A stretch of 51,980 nt of DNA from CALVGQ01 sp964369385. GTDB taxonomy: Bacteria; Bacillota_I; Bacilli_A; Erysipelotrichales; Erysipelotrichaceae. Position numbers and translations under genes: made by a program. The stretch covers positions 1-51,980 of the forward strand of contig CAYJEY010000016.1 in assembly GCA_964369385.1 (NCBI GenBank), in the 5' to 3' direction. The notes beneath the pieces are model-generated. The model was given only the letters and a program-made list of their open reading frames with translations, had not been told where the DNA came from and made no database searches. Of the stretch, positions 16,267-24,694 are shown piece by piece (within the stretch, counting starts at the first letter, position 1; each line of letters begins with the position of its first letter).

Positions 16267-16734
16267 CTATTCAATTTTTGTGAGTATTTCAAATATCGCA
16301 CCGCCATCTACATCCGCTAAGACATCATCGTATAAACTAATTGTATTTTCATCTGCCATAAATCCTACTACATATGAATCCACATTTAGTCCATTATTAT
16401 ATTCTTGTGATAGTTTTAATCTAATCACAATCAAATCATCTACATCAACATCCCCATGTTCATTGATAAGGAACTCGATCTTATCTTCTGTATACCGATA
16501 TTCTTCACCTTCTTTAGTGATCACATCATGGGCATCCTGACCTATAAAACTCTCATACTCACCCCGGACAATTATTTCATCCTCTATTGTGATTTGATAA
16601 CTTCCATCATCGTCATATGCCATTACCGCAATTCCATAAAGTGCCCATTTCGTATTTGCTAGCGCGTCTTTAGAAGTAGAGCTACACCCTACAAGAAGTA
16701 CCATTACAAAAAATAATCCAATCATTTTTTTCAT
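16267..16734 (-). CDS. Small predicted lipoprotein, unknown function
   Basis: A 155-aa protein with a signal helix and lipobox LVGC (Cys17), so it is probably anchored to the outer leaflet of the membrane. The mature part is acidic with many Asp and Glu residues and appears beta-rich (repeated short strands such as YQITIEDEIIVRGEY). I recognise no family. It is monocistronic between glyA and the bidirectional terminator. Similar small acidic lipoproteins are common in gut Bacillota, but their function is unknown. Confidence 0.7.
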   Translation of the reverse strand: MKKMIGLFFVMVLLVGCSSTSKDALANTKWALYGIAVMAYDDDGSYQITIEDEIIVRGEYESFIGQDAHDVITKEGEEYRYTEDKIEFLINEHGDVDVDDLIVIRLKLSQEYNNGLNVDSYVVGFMADENTISLYDDVLADVDGGAIFEILTKIE

Positions 16735-16770
16735 AAGTTATCCTCCTTTTATGATTTGACTTACTGAACT

Positions 16771-17997
16771 TTAAATATGCTCTAATGGATATTTTTGGGC
16801 AAGTTGTGATACTTCATTTCTTACTTGCTCATGCAATACTTCGTCATTTGGATTTTTAAGTACGTTAACTATCCATTTTGCTACTTGTTGAAATTCCTCT
16901 GTTTTAAATCCTCGTGTTGTCATTGCTGCACTACCTATTCGAATTCCACTTGTAATAAACGGCTTTTCACTATCGTATGGAATCGTATTTTTGTTACAAG
17001 TAATTTGCACTGAATCCAATAATTCTTCTGCCTTTTTCCCTGTTAACCCAACTGATCCTTTCACATCTACAAGCACGATGTGATTATCGGTCCCTCCACT
17101 CACAATTTTAAACCCTTCATTACTTAATGCTTGAGCAAGTATTTTTGCATTTACAATGACTTGCTTCATGTAAGATTTAAAATCACTATTGAGTATCTCA
17201 TGAAAGCACACTGCCTTCGCTGCAATGATATGCATTAGTGGTCCACCTTGCATTCCAGGAAATACATTACGATCTAAATCTTTCGCATATTGTTGCTTGC
17301 ACAATACAATACCACCACGTGGTCCTCGCAATGTTTTATGTGTTGTCGATGTCACAAAATCTGCGTATGGTACAGGATTCATGTGCACTCCCCCAGCAAT
17401 AAGTCCTGCTATATGAGCCATATCAACCATCAACAAGGCACCTACCTCATCGGCAATGTTGCGGAACTTGCTAAAATCTATTGCTCTTGGGTATGCACTA
17501 GCCCCCGCCACTATTAATTTCGGTTTTACTACCTTTGCTTTTTCAAGTAATGCTTCATAGTCAATTTGTTGAGTCACCTCGTCAACACCATAAGACTCAA
17601 ATTTATATAGAATACCTGAGAAATTTAATGGATGGCCATGCGTAAGATGTCCGCCAGAATTTAAATCCATCCCAAGCACACAATCCCCAGGCTTTAATAC
17701 ACTCATATAAACCGCCATATTAGCTTGTGAGCCAGAATGTGGTTGAACGTTCGCATGTTCTGCTTGAAATATTTCTTTTAATCGCTCAATTGCCAAAGTT
17801 TCAACTTTATCTACGACTTCACAACCACCATAGTATCGTTTACCAGGATATCCTTCTGCATATTTGTTGGTAAGAACTGATCCCATTGCCTCAAGTACAT
17901 CTCTACTCACAAAGTTTTCAGATGCGATCAATTCAATATTATGGATTTGTCGATTCAACTCTTTTTCAATAACCTCTTGTACTTGTAGATCTTTCAT
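16771..17997 (-). CDS. glyA: Serine hydroxymethyltransferase
   Basis: Interconverts serine + tetrahydrofolate with glycine + 5,10-methylene-THF (408 aa). Visible motifs: ELIASENFVSRDVLEAMGS at the N-terminus, YYGGCEVVD, the PLP Lys in TSTTHKTLRGPRGG near residue 225, and the SGIRIGSAAMTTRGF C-terminal segment. It lies 23 bp downstream of the threonylcarbamoyl-AMP synthase gene and is probably cotranscribed, a linkage common in Bacillota. Confidence 0.97.
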   Translation of the reverse strand: MKDLQVQEVIEKELNRQIHNIELIASENFVSRDVLEAMGSVLTNKYAEGYPGKRYYGGCEVVDKVETLAIERLKEIFQAEHANVQPHSGSQANMAVYMSVLKPGDCVLGMDLNSGGHLTHGHPLNFSGILYKFESYGVDEVTQQIDYEALLEKAKVVKPKLIVAGASAYPRAIDFSKFRNIADEVGALLMVDMAHIAGLIAGGVHMNPVPYADFVTSTTHKTLRGPRGGIVLCKQQYAKDLDRNVFPGMQGGPLMHIIAAKAVCFHEILNSDFKSYMKQVIVNAKILAQALSNEGFKIVSGGTDNHIVLVDVKGSVGLTGKKAEELLDSVQITCNKNTIPYDSEKPFITSGIRIGSAAMTTRGFKTEEFQQVAKWIVNVLKNPNDEVLHEQVRNEVSQLAQKYPLEHI

Positions 17998-18020
17998 TTC
18001 TTCTCTCCTCGTCTTCGCTT

Positions 18021-18623
18021 TTACTTGATGATTGCGCGGATTGTCTCTTTTGGAATAATTCCTTCACGCAATATTTTTATATTTTTGCTAGTACAATCTA
18101 CAATCGTACTTGCCATTTGATTCCCACTTTCTCCTAATAAAATCATACTTATTCGACCATCTAATTGTTCTAGAACTTCGTTTGAATTAGTACAAGAAGG
18201 ATGATCACTTAAGTTGGCACTTGTCACTAACAAAGGACCCGTCTGTTTTAGAATTGACAACACAACTTCGTCATCTGGCATTCGGATTGCAATCGTTGAC
18301 TGACCATTAGTAATTTCATCACTAATACACTCTTTTTTATTCAATACAATTGTAAATGCGCCAGGCATGAAATTTTGAATAAGTAGTTTAGCACTCTCAT
18401 TTACAAATGCAATACTATCAACTTGTTCAGCACTTGATACCATCATTGGAAATGGCTTCTTTTCATCTCTACCTTTCACCCATTTCATTTTGGCAATGGC
18501 CTCCGCGTTATAAGGGATACAGGCTAAACCATAAACAGTATCAGTAGGAAAACTAACAACATCACCATTTTCTAAAGCATGAATTAACTCACTAATTTTC
18601 GATAAATCTATTCTTTTTGTCAT
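18021..18623 (-). CDS. Threonylcarbamoyl-AMP synthase, TsaC/YrdC type (no Sua5 domain)
   Basis: Makes threonylcarbamoyl-AMP for the t6A37 modification of ANN-decoding tRNAs. At 200 aa it is the single YrdC domain; the C-terminal Sua5 domain of many Bacillota YwlC proteins (about 340 aa) is absent. Motifs: SFPTDTVYGLACIPYN, the KGRDEKKPFPMMVS substrate loop, AIRMPDDE, and LLVTSANLSDHPS. The initial ATG is followed by TKRIDL. It forms an operon with glyA. Confidence 0.88.
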   Translation of the reverse strand: MTKRIDLSKISELIHALENGDVVSFPTDTVYGLACIPYNAEAIAKMKWVKGRDEKKPFPMMVSSAEQVDSIAFVNESAKLLIQNFMPGAFTIVLNKKECISDEITNGQSTIAIRMPDDEVVLSILKQTGPLLVTSANLSDHPSCTNSNEVLEQLDGRISMILLGESGNQMASTIVDCTSKNIKILREGIIPKETIRAIIK

Positions 18624-18956
18624 ACATATACCTCTTTTAAACTATCTATCTTTATTATACACTATCTAATATCATTTTCTATGAATCAAACTAGTATTTT
18701 CATAGCAGTCAAAAGATTAAACTAAAGATAACCTCTTAAAATGAAGCGTCCCCGAATATTGGAGCACAATTATTTGTGAGTTATTTTTATAAAACACTAA
18801 ATAATATAATACAGAAATACAGTGGATTCATTTCATATTTTTTTATTAACCATCAGTTAATACTTTTCGCTTTTTACTTAACTAATGCTCAACTGTTTTC
18901 CTAGTTCCCCCATGGTATAATGTGGATAAGGATATCCCAGTAAAAGAGGAGATTAT
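18624..18956. other. Divergent spacer between the TsaC-like and XRE genes (333 bp)
   Basis: AT-rich. On the minus strand a TATAAT at 18659-18654 probably serves the TsaC-like gene with a weak -35. A dyad ATTAAC-CATCA-GTTAAT (18845-18861) and the extended -10 for the XRE gene lie near the right end. A short GC-richer patch at about 18740-18765 (GAAGCGTCCCCGAATATTGG) is unexplained. No ORF or RNA gene was recognised. Confidence 0.5.
18913..18921 (+). promoter_or_regulatory. Extended -10 promoter of the XRE regulator
   Basis: TGGTATAAT (18913-18921) is a perfect extended -10 located 36 bp before the ATG at 18957; AGAGGAG provides the ribosome site. The -35 is poor. A 17-bp dyad 52 bp upstream of the extended -10 may be its operator. 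Confidence 0.6.
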
Positions 18957-20012
18957 ATGAAACTAAATAACAGATTACGCGAGAAACGTAAATTATTAGG
19001 ATTAACACAAGAGCAAGTTGCAAAGCATCTAGGGATTAGTGCACCTGCTGTAAACAAATGGGAAAAAGGCCTTTCTTTCCCAGATATTACATTGCTACCA
19101 ATGCTTGCTCGACTTCTTAAAACAGACCCAAACACCTTACTCTGTTTCAATGAAAAACTAAGTGATGTCGAAATTGGTGCTATTTTAAATCAAGTAAGTG
19201 AAACAATACGAAATGTCGGATTTGAAGAAGGATATTCAAGTGCAATGGAACAGTTAAAGGAATACCCACATTGCGATAAACTTAAATACAACCTTGCTTT
19301 GTCATTGAAGGGGGCGCTATTTCTTTCAAATCAATCAACAGATGGTTATGACGATCAAATTATCCAACTCTTCGAAGAAGTTGCTGAATGTGAAGATATT
19401 ACTCTAGCACAAAACGCACGCTATATGCTAGCTGCAAAGCATTTAAATCACCAGGAATATGATAAAGCGCAAACATTATTGGATCTTATTCCCGAGAAAT
19501 CCACACTCCCAAATAAACTAGATTTACAGGTTAATCTGCTCTCAATGCAAGGCAAGCACGCTGCCGCCGCTGTAATTTTAGAACGCATGCTTCTACAAAC
19601 GCTACAAGAAAACTTAATCGCAGTGACAAAACTAATTCCGATTTTAGTGCTAGAAGGAAAATTAGAGCAAGCGACACAACTCGCAAACGCCAGTCAACTC
19701 CAACAAAAATCATATGGTTTATGGAACTACAATGCAGCTCTAGCACCTATGCAATTAGCTATCTCTATAAAGAGTATCCCTTCAAGTATCGCAACAATAC
19801 GTGACTTATTAGAAGCATGCGTTACTCCTTGGGAACCTTCAAATAGTCCACTCTACTCTCACCAGACAACAAAAGAAAATCAGCAACCATTTGGTATTTC
19901 TGTTCTCCATCCCATCATCACAGAGTTGGAAAACAGTAGTGAATATCATTTTCTACACTCATCTTCTGAGTTTTTGGAGTTGCTTGCAGAGTATAAACGA
20001 AAGTTAATTTAA
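18957..20012 (+). CDS. XRE-family transcriptional regulator with long helical C-terminal region
   Basis: A 351-aa protein with an N-terminal Cro/C1 helix-turn-helix at residues about 5-60 (RLREKRKLLGLTQEQVAKH, then ISAPAVNKWEKG). The remaining 290 residues are helical and resemble tetratricopeptide-type repeats, as in regulators that sense peptides or partners; repeats such as QNARYMLAAKHLNHQEYDKA support this. No ligand can be assigned. It is transcribed alone between a promoter and a strong terminator, so targets are probably elsewhere or are itself. Confidence 0.8.
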   Translation: MKLNNRLREKRKLLGLTQEQVAKHLGISAPAVNKWEKGLSFPDITLLPMLARLLKTDPNTLLCFNEKLSDVEIGAILNQVSETIRNVGFEEGYSSAMEQLKEYPHCDKLKYNLALSLKGALFLSNQSTDGYDDQIIQLFEEVAECEDITLAQNARYMLAAKHLNHQEYDKAQTLLDLIPEKSTLPNKLDLQVNLLSMQGKHAAAAVILERMLLQTLQENLIAVTKLIPILVLEGKLEQATQLANASQLQQKSYGLWNYNAALAPMQLAISIKSIPSSIATIRDLLEACVTPWEPSNSPLYSHQTTKENQQPFGISVLHPIITELENSSEYHFLHSSSEFLELLAEYKRKLI

Positions 20013-20016
20013 CTTG

Positions 20017-20050
20017 CAGTACAACCTAAAGTGTTGTACTGTTTTTCTTT
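20017..20050 (+). terminator. Terminator of the XRE regulator gene
   Basis: CAGTACAAC (20017-20025), loop CTAAAGT, GTTGTACTG (20033-20041), then TTTTTCTTT. It lies just after the stop codon. Confidence 0.9.
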
Positions 20051-20057
20051 GTAATAC

Positions 20058-20079
20058 AAAAAGGAGCGATTCGCTCCTT
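20058..20079 (-). terminator. Terminator of the small secreted protein gene
   Basis: AAGGAG...CTCCTT arms around CGATTCG (20061-20079), followed on the minus strand by TTTTTGT. The stop codon of the gene is inside the stem. Together with the plus-strand terminator it separates convergent units. Confidence 0.85.
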
Positions 20080-20461
20080 ACCATGAAAACAATTCAGCTA
20101 TAAAAGATTCCTGTTGGATTTCAACTTGGCACATTGATGACTCAAATCCACCACTAATCAAAGTACCTTGACCATCACCCACAGTAATCACAATCGTATC
20201 ATACTGTAACTCTACGTGTGTATCTGCATTTAACTTAAAGTCATCAAGATGTTGCAAGACGAGTGTGCTTTTTGAAGAGTCATCCACATGTGCCACCATA
20301 TTTAAATAGATATCTATAATTTGATTCTTAAGCTCAACTTCATTAATTTCATTCGAGTCATGATAAATCTTAAAATTTAACTCACTAGACTCGCTGGTTA
20401 CCGAAATCATTGACATCATGAATATTCCCATTAATAAGATTGTATTTAGTAATTTTATCAT
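20078..20461 (-). CDS. Small secreted or membrane-anchored protein, unknown function
   Basis: About 127 aa. The start at 20461 (MIKLLNTILL) has GAGGTG six bases upstream; earlier ATG/GTG codons overlap that site. A hydrophobic segment of about 18 residues acts as a signal peptide, with no lipobox Cys. The mature part is acidic and ends CQVEIQQESFIAELFSW. I recognise no family. It lies 55 bp downstream of add on the same strand and may be in its transcript. Confidence 0.6.
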   Translation of the reverse strand: MIKLLNTILLMGIFMMSMISVTSESSELNFKIYHDSNEINEVELKNQIIDIYLNMVAHVDDSSKSTLVLQHLDDFKLNADTHVELQYDTIVITVGDGQGTLISGGFESSMCQVEIQQESFIAELFSW

Positions 20462-20516
20462 CTTCATCACCTCACAGTGACATTATCGACAACTTCATCT
20501 TTTTTATACAATCAAT

Positions 20517-21506
20517 CTATAGTTTTTTTATGAGTGCTTCTTTTTCTTCATCACTAATGAACGCTGCATGAATCGCATTCAATGTAAACTGGTGCAAATC
20601 TGCTTCAGTAAGTAAATTAGTCTTGATTAAGAAATCATACTCATCCACAAGACTCACGTCTGATAAAGAGCGATTATCCGTACTAATCGTCACCAATGCA
20701 CCCTTTCTATGTAATTCATGTAGTGCATGTAACTCATATGAGGGTTGATTATGACACTGTACATTACTTGTCGGACAAATCTCAAGTGGAATCTTATTTT
20801 GAATTACTAGTTCTACCACTTGCTCATCCTGTGTACAATGACCACCATGACCAATGCGTTTCGCCCCCATCATAATCGCTTCTTCAACATGCTTTGCAGG
20901 TCCTGATTCTCCAGCATGGATTGTATAAGGCACACCAAGTTCATTCGCTTCTTCAAAAAGTGGTTGGAAACTTAGCATAGGTTGTCCACCCTCATAACCT
21001 GCTAAATCAATCGCTACAACACCTTTTCCTAAGAACTGTTTAGCTACATGAATAGTCTCTTGGTTTTCTTTTGTATTTGTTGGCTCAGCATAAACCATCA
21101 TACATAAAATAAAGTTAACTTGAATGCTTGGACATGCTGTTTTAGCCCACTCTTTTGCCTTTAGGGTTACTGCAACGACCTCTGCTTGGCTCATCCCTTT
21201 TTGGCAGTGTACTTGTGGAGCATATCGTATCTCCGCATAGATTAGCCCTTCATTTGCAAGGTTTTGAATGAGGGCACACATGCTACGATAAATCGCTTCC
21301 TCATCTTGTAAAATTGCAATTGGAAATACAAAGCGATCTAAAAATGTCCCTAAATCTTTATTGTCTTTTGGAACAATCATTCTTTGCTTAAATTCTTCAA
21401 ACGACATTTGCTCATCTACGATTCCTCGCTCTTTTGCTAATTGATAACTTGTCTCAAAATCCAGTGATCCATCAAAATGGCAATGCAGTTCAACTAATGG
21501 TTTCAT
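20517..21506 (-). CDS. add: Adenosine deaminase family protein
   Basis: Deaminates adenosine to inosine (329 aa). Metal and catalytic motifs of the amidohydrolase family: HCHFDGSL at residues 8-15 (two His ligands), HAGESGP at about 195 (His ligand and catalytic Glu), the conserved RIGHGGH (His), and STDNRSLS at about 275, where classical enzymes have TDDP. The Asp ligand is therefore kept, but the second Asp is Asn. That leaves open adenine or another aminopurine as substrate. It lies between prmC and a small secreted protein, interrupting a usually conserved prmC-sua5-glyA order. Confidence 0.85.
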   Translation of the reverse strand: MKPLVELHCHFDGSLDFETSYQLAKERGIVDEQMSFEEFKQRMIVPKDNKDLGTFLDRFVFPIAILQDEEAIYRSMCALIQNLANEGLIYAEIRYAPQVHCQKGMSQAEVVAVTLKAKEWAKTACPSIQVNFILCMMVYAEPTNTKENQETIHVAKQFLGKGVVAIDLAGYEGGQPMLSFQPLFEEANELGVPYTIHAGESGPAKHVEEAIMMGAKRIGHGGHCTQDEQVVELVIQNKIPLEICPTSNVQCHNQPSYELHALHELHRKGALVTISTDNRSLSDVSLVDEYDFLIKTNLLTEADLHQFTLNAIHAAFISDEEKEALIKKL

Positions 21507-21583
21507 AATTTCTTCTCCTATTTCTTATACATATTAGTATAACTTATGTTTTCTTTAATTGACAAGTATTCTATCCAAGACAA

Positions 21584-21616
21584 AAAGAAAACCTTTTGCT
21601 CATTTGAACAAAAGGT
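21584..21616 (-). terminator. Terminator downstream of prmC
   Basis: Minus-strand stem ACCTTTTG / CAAAAGGT (21616-21609 with 21598-21591) with a 10-nt loop, followed by TTTTCTTTTT. It immediately follows the prmC stop and ends the rpmE/tdk-prfA-prmC unit. Confidence 0.85.
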
Positions 21617-22474
21617 CTACTCACAACCAATACGCACAATCAACATGCGATCTTTTCCATTAATATCTTTTAATACTTCCCCTTGTGATTGAGGAATTAG
21701 TCTAGCTACTTCTTGTAGCAGAGCTTCTTTTTGATTATATCCTATCTCAAATGCCATGATTGCTTTTGGTTTTAGTACTTGTTTAGCCCCCTCGAGAACT
21801 TGACGATAGAATTTAAGACCATCTTCTCCCCCAAATAAGGCAACATGTGGTTCATAGTTTTTCACACTATTTTCCAACTCTTCCTCTTGCGGGATATATG
21901 GTGGATTACTTATAAGAAAATCTAATTTTACACCTTGTTCAATGAGTGGCTGAAGCATATCTCCAACCAAAAATGAAACATTTGCATTTAAGTCATTGGC
22001 ATTCTGTTTAGCAACTTCAATTGCTCCTGAACTAATGTCGGTTGCAATCATTTTTACTTTAGATTCCTCAAGTGCTACTGAGATAGCAATTGCTCCAGAA
22101 CCAGTACCAATATCTACTGCTTTAATTTCATCTAAGTCAGATAAGTGTTCATCCATTTCAATCAAGATATTAGCTACTAACTCTTCAGTTTCAGGCCGTG
22201 GAATTAATACATTGTCATTAACACTAAAACGATAACCATAAAACCAAGCGAATCCAAGCACATAATCAAGTGGTTCATCTTTCAATAAACGCTCAATTCC
22301 TGCTGTATAAGCCTCTTGTAATGCTTTTGGCATTTCTTCTTCATATTGAACATAGAGTTGAGCACGGTCCATTTGACATAACTCTACCATGTATAACATT
22401 GCCATTTCAGCTACAAGATTTGCTTCTTCTAATTGAATTCTTGCTTCCTGTATCACAGTTTTAAAACTAGCCAT
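21617..22474 (-). CDS. prmC: Release factor glutamine methyltransferase
   Basis: Methylates the Gln of the GGQ motif of RF1 and RF2 using SAM (285 aa). It has an N-terminal helical bundle (1-80) and a Rossmann methyltransferase domain with VDIGTGSGAIAIS at about 130-142 and the catalytic SNPPYIP at about 195. It overlaps the end of prfA by 8 bases, so enzyme and substrate are coupled in translation. Confidence 0.96.
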   Translation of the reverse strand: MASFKTVIQEARIQLEEANLVAEMAMLYMVELCQMDRAQLYVQYEEEMPKALQEAYTAGIERLLKDEPLDYVLGFAWFYGYRFSVNDNVLIPRPETEELVANILIEMDEHLSDLDEIKAVDIGTGSGAIAISVALEESKVKMIATDISSGAIEVAKQNANDLNANVSFLVGDMLQPLIEQGVKLDFLISNPPYIPQEEELENSVKNYEPHVALFGGEDGLKFYRQVLEGAKQVLKPKAIMAFEIGYNQKEALLQEVARLIPQSQGEVLKDINGKDRMLIVRIGCE

Positions 22475-23546
22475 TGTTTTCTCCCGCTAGTTTTTGTCTT
22501 TGCTCTTCTTGTAGAAGTGCTTCAATAACATCAGCAAGTTTACCTTCTACAATGCGGTCAAGTTGATTTAACGTAAACCCAATACGATGATCCGTTACAC
22601 GATTTTGTGGGTAGTTATATGTTCTAATTTTTTCAGAACGATCTCCTGTTCCAATTTTAGCACGACGCTCTGCCCCTTCTGCTTCATCTTTTTCACGTTG
22701 ATATGCTTCATATACACGGGCACGAATCAACTGCATCGCTGTATCACGGTTTGCATGCTGACTGCGTCCATCTTGACAGTTTACTGAAATCCCTGTTGGA
22801 ACATGGGTAATGCGTACAGCACTATCTGTTTTATTTACGTGCTGCCCCCCTGCTCCTGAGGCACGGTGTGTTTCAATCGTTAAGTCTGCTGGATCAATCT
22901 CAACATCTGTTTCTTCTGCTTCAGGCAATACAAGTACTGTTGCAGTAGAAGTATGAATACGTCCTTGTGTTTCTGTTTTAGGCACACGTTGTACACGATG
23001 TGATCCTGATTCAAACTTCAATCGACGATATGCTTCTTCACCTTTAACCATGAATGAGACTAGTGTAAAGCCACCCGCTTCGCTCTCACTTGCCTCTAAC
23101 AATTCAATCTTAAGTCCTACTGTTTCAGCATAACGGCAATACATGCGATACAAATCCCCCGCAAAAATGTTTGCCTCATCTCCTCCTGCTGCACCACGGA
23201 TTTCAACGATGGCGTTGTGGTCATCATTTGGATCTTTAGGAATAAGTAGAATTTCAATTTTAGCTACTAATTCTTCTTTTCTAGGCATTAATTCTTCTAA
23301 TTCCATTTGAGCCATTTCTTTTAATTCTGCATCATCTTCGCTCAACATGACTTCAGCTTGTTTAATGTTGTCTAATAACTTTACTAATTCTTCATAAGCT
23401 TCTGCTTGTTGACGAATTGAAGCTTGCTCCTTAGCAAGTCTTGCAATTTCTTTTGGGTTTGATAGTACTTCGTCACTTACCATCAATTGATTAATTTCTT
23501 CATATCTCGTATGTGAACTTACGAGTCTTTTTAACATTGCATCCAT
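22467..23546 (-). CDS. prfA: Peptide chain release factor 1
   Basis: RF1 (359 aa) terminates at UAA and UAG. The GGQ catalytic loop is in GAGGQHVNKTDSAVRITH at about residue 235, and the stop-codon recognition tripeptide region PKT lies in RVPKTETQGRIHTS at about 190. The N-terminal coiled coil is normal. It begins 12 bp after tdk and is followed by prmC. Confidence 0.97.
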   Translation of the reverse strand: MDAMLKRLVSSHTRYEEINQLMVSDEVLSNPKEIARLAKEQASIRQQAEAYEELVKLLDNIKQAEVMLSEDDAELKEMAQMELEELMPRKEELVAKIEILLIPKDPNDDHNAIVEIRGAAGGDEANIFAGDLYRMYCRYAETVGLKIELLEASESEAGGFTLVSFMVKGEEAYRRLKFESGSHRVQRVPKTETQGRIHTSTATVLVLPEAEETDVEIDPADLTIETHRASGAGGQHVNKTDSAVRITHVPTGISVNCQDGRSQHANRDTAMQLIRARVYEAYQREKDEAEGAERRAKIGTGDRSEKIRTYNYPQNRVTDHRIGFTLNQLDRIVEGKLADVIEALLQEEQRQKLAGENNG

Positions 23547-23558
23547 GTTTTTTTCTCC

Positions 23559-24155
23559 TTATTTTGAGATACCTGGTCGATCAATGACTTCATGACAATG
23601 TCGACACCGTGCCTCATAACTTTCTTGTGCTCCTACCAATACAATTGGATCATTGTATTTAGCTGGACTTCCATTTACAATTCTCTGTGTTCTTGTCGCC
23701 GGTGAGCCACATTTTACACAAACTGCTGTTAGCTTTGTTACAAATTCTGCTTCAGTAATGAGTGTTGGCATTACTCCGAATGGTCTTCCACGAAAGTCCA
23801 TATCTAATCCTGCTGCCATAACACGTTTTCCGCGTTTCGCTAAATAGTTACAGACCTCACTAATTTGCTCATCAAAGAACTGAACTTCGTCAATGGCTAC
23901 AACATCTACATTTTCATTTACATACTCAAGAATTTCTAATGAACTTCCAACGACTACGCTTTCCACTGATGAACCTGCGTGTGATACAACCATCGTATCA
24001 CTGTAGCGATTATCAATTTTTGGTTTGAAAACAATAATATTTTTCTTTGCAAATTCTAAAACTTTAATTCTTCGGATTAACTCCTCAGTTTTCCCGGCAA
24101 ACATACAACCGGCAATTACTTCTACCCAACCTGGATTATACTGATGATACATCAT
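23559..24155 (-). CDS. tdk: Thymidine kinase, type II
   Basis: Phosphorylates thymidine for salvage (198 aa). The P-loop is AGCMFAGKTEELI near residue 17; the DEVQFF Walker B motif is near residue 93; the zinc-binding lasso has C-x2-C in CVKCG and again in CRHCH. The ATG is preceded by GAAGGAAGG at slightly long spacing. Position between rpmE and prfA is conserved in Bacillota. Confidence 0.96.
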   Translation of the reverse strand: MMYHQYNPGWVEVIAGCMFAGKTEELIRRIKVLEFAKKNIIVFKPKIDNRYSDTMVVSHAGSSVESVVVGSSLEILEYVNENVDVVAIDEVQFFDEQISEVCNYLAKRGKRVMAAGLDMDFRGRPFGVMPTLITEAEFVTKLTAVCVKCGSPATRTQRIVNGSPAKYNDPIVLVGAQESYEARCRHCHEVIDRPGISK

Positions 24156-24200
24156 AAACTATTCTGACCTTCCTTCATGTAGTAATTCACTAATGTTAAT

Positions 24201-24209
24201 ATGATACCA
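24201..24209 (-). promoter_or_regulatory. Probable extended -10 promoter for tdk-prfA-prmC
   Basis: On the minus strand TGGTATCAT (24209-24201) is an extended -10; the -35 is poor. It lies about 45 bp before the tdk ATG, after the rpmE terminator, so the tdk unit probably has its own start. Confidence 0.45.
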
Positions 24210-24242
24210 TGAATCACTCTAAATTTTAAGCTTTCTTATGCA

Positions 24243-24273
24243 AATAAAAACTCTCACATGGAGAGTTTTTATT
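24243..24273 (-). terminator. Terminator of rpmE
   Basis: A 13-bp perfect stem, AATAAAAACTCTC (24243-24255) with GAGAGTTTTTATT (24261-24273) and loop ACATG. The minus-strand reading has a T-run in the descending arm. It is 4 bp beyond the rpmE stop. Confidence 0.85.
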
Positions 24274-24277
24274 AGTT

Positions 24278-24481
24278 TTACTTCATTCCGTATTTTCTGT
24301 TGAACTTATCGATACGACCTTGAGCAGCAGCGAAACGTTGTCTTCCTGTGTAGAATGGATGACAGTTTGAACATGTATCAACTTTGATTGCTTCTACTAC
24401 TGATCCTGTTTGGAATTCATTTCCGCAAGATGCACACGTAACTGTTACTTTTTTGTAATTTGGATGTATACCTTTTTTCAT
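24278..24481 (-). CDS. rpmE: 50S ribosomal protein L31, zinc-binding form
   Basis: L31 (67 aa) bridges the 50S central protuberance and the 30S head. The start at 24481 gives MKKGIHPNYKKVTVTCASCG and has AAGGAG upstream; a reading from 24553 would add a non-homologous segment and run through the promoter region. The four cysteines (CASCG and CSNCHPFYTG) mark the zinc form, distinct from the zinc-starvation paralogue. It has its own promoter and terminator. Confidence 0.97.
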   Translation of the reverse strand: MKKGIHPNYKKVTVTCASCGNEFQTGSVVEAIKVDTCSNCHPFYTGRQRFAAAQGRIDKFNRKYGMK

Positions 24482-24535
24482 CTTTATTCTCCTTCCGCCT
24501 TGGATTTCCTGTGAATCCAAAGTAAGTGCTAATAC

Positions 24536-24564
24536 AATATAACACAAGCACATTTAAAGTGCAA
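24536..24564 (-). promoter_or_regulatory. Promoter of rpmE
   Basis: On the minus strand: TTGCAC (24564-24559), 17-nt spacer, TATATT (24541-24536). The start codon is about 55 bp downstream. The AAGCACATTTAAAGTGC half-dyad near the -35 may be incidental. Confidence 0.7.
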
Positions 24565-24694
24565 GTAGATTAAATCAATTGTATGCCTTTATAATTAAAT
24601 ATTTTTTAATTATTCCATACTTATTATAGAAATATGATATATCCTACTCCTATCCATGATATTATTGTTGGGTATGGTTAGAAATGAGGTAAAT

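Noticed and set aside
18735..18770. GC-richer patch that might be the end of an insertion sequence
   Set aside because: No matching inverted end, target duplication or transposase remnant was found nearby.
24482..24553. Extended N-terminus of L31
   Set aside because: The extra 24 codons run through the predicted promoter -10 and are not homologous to L31.
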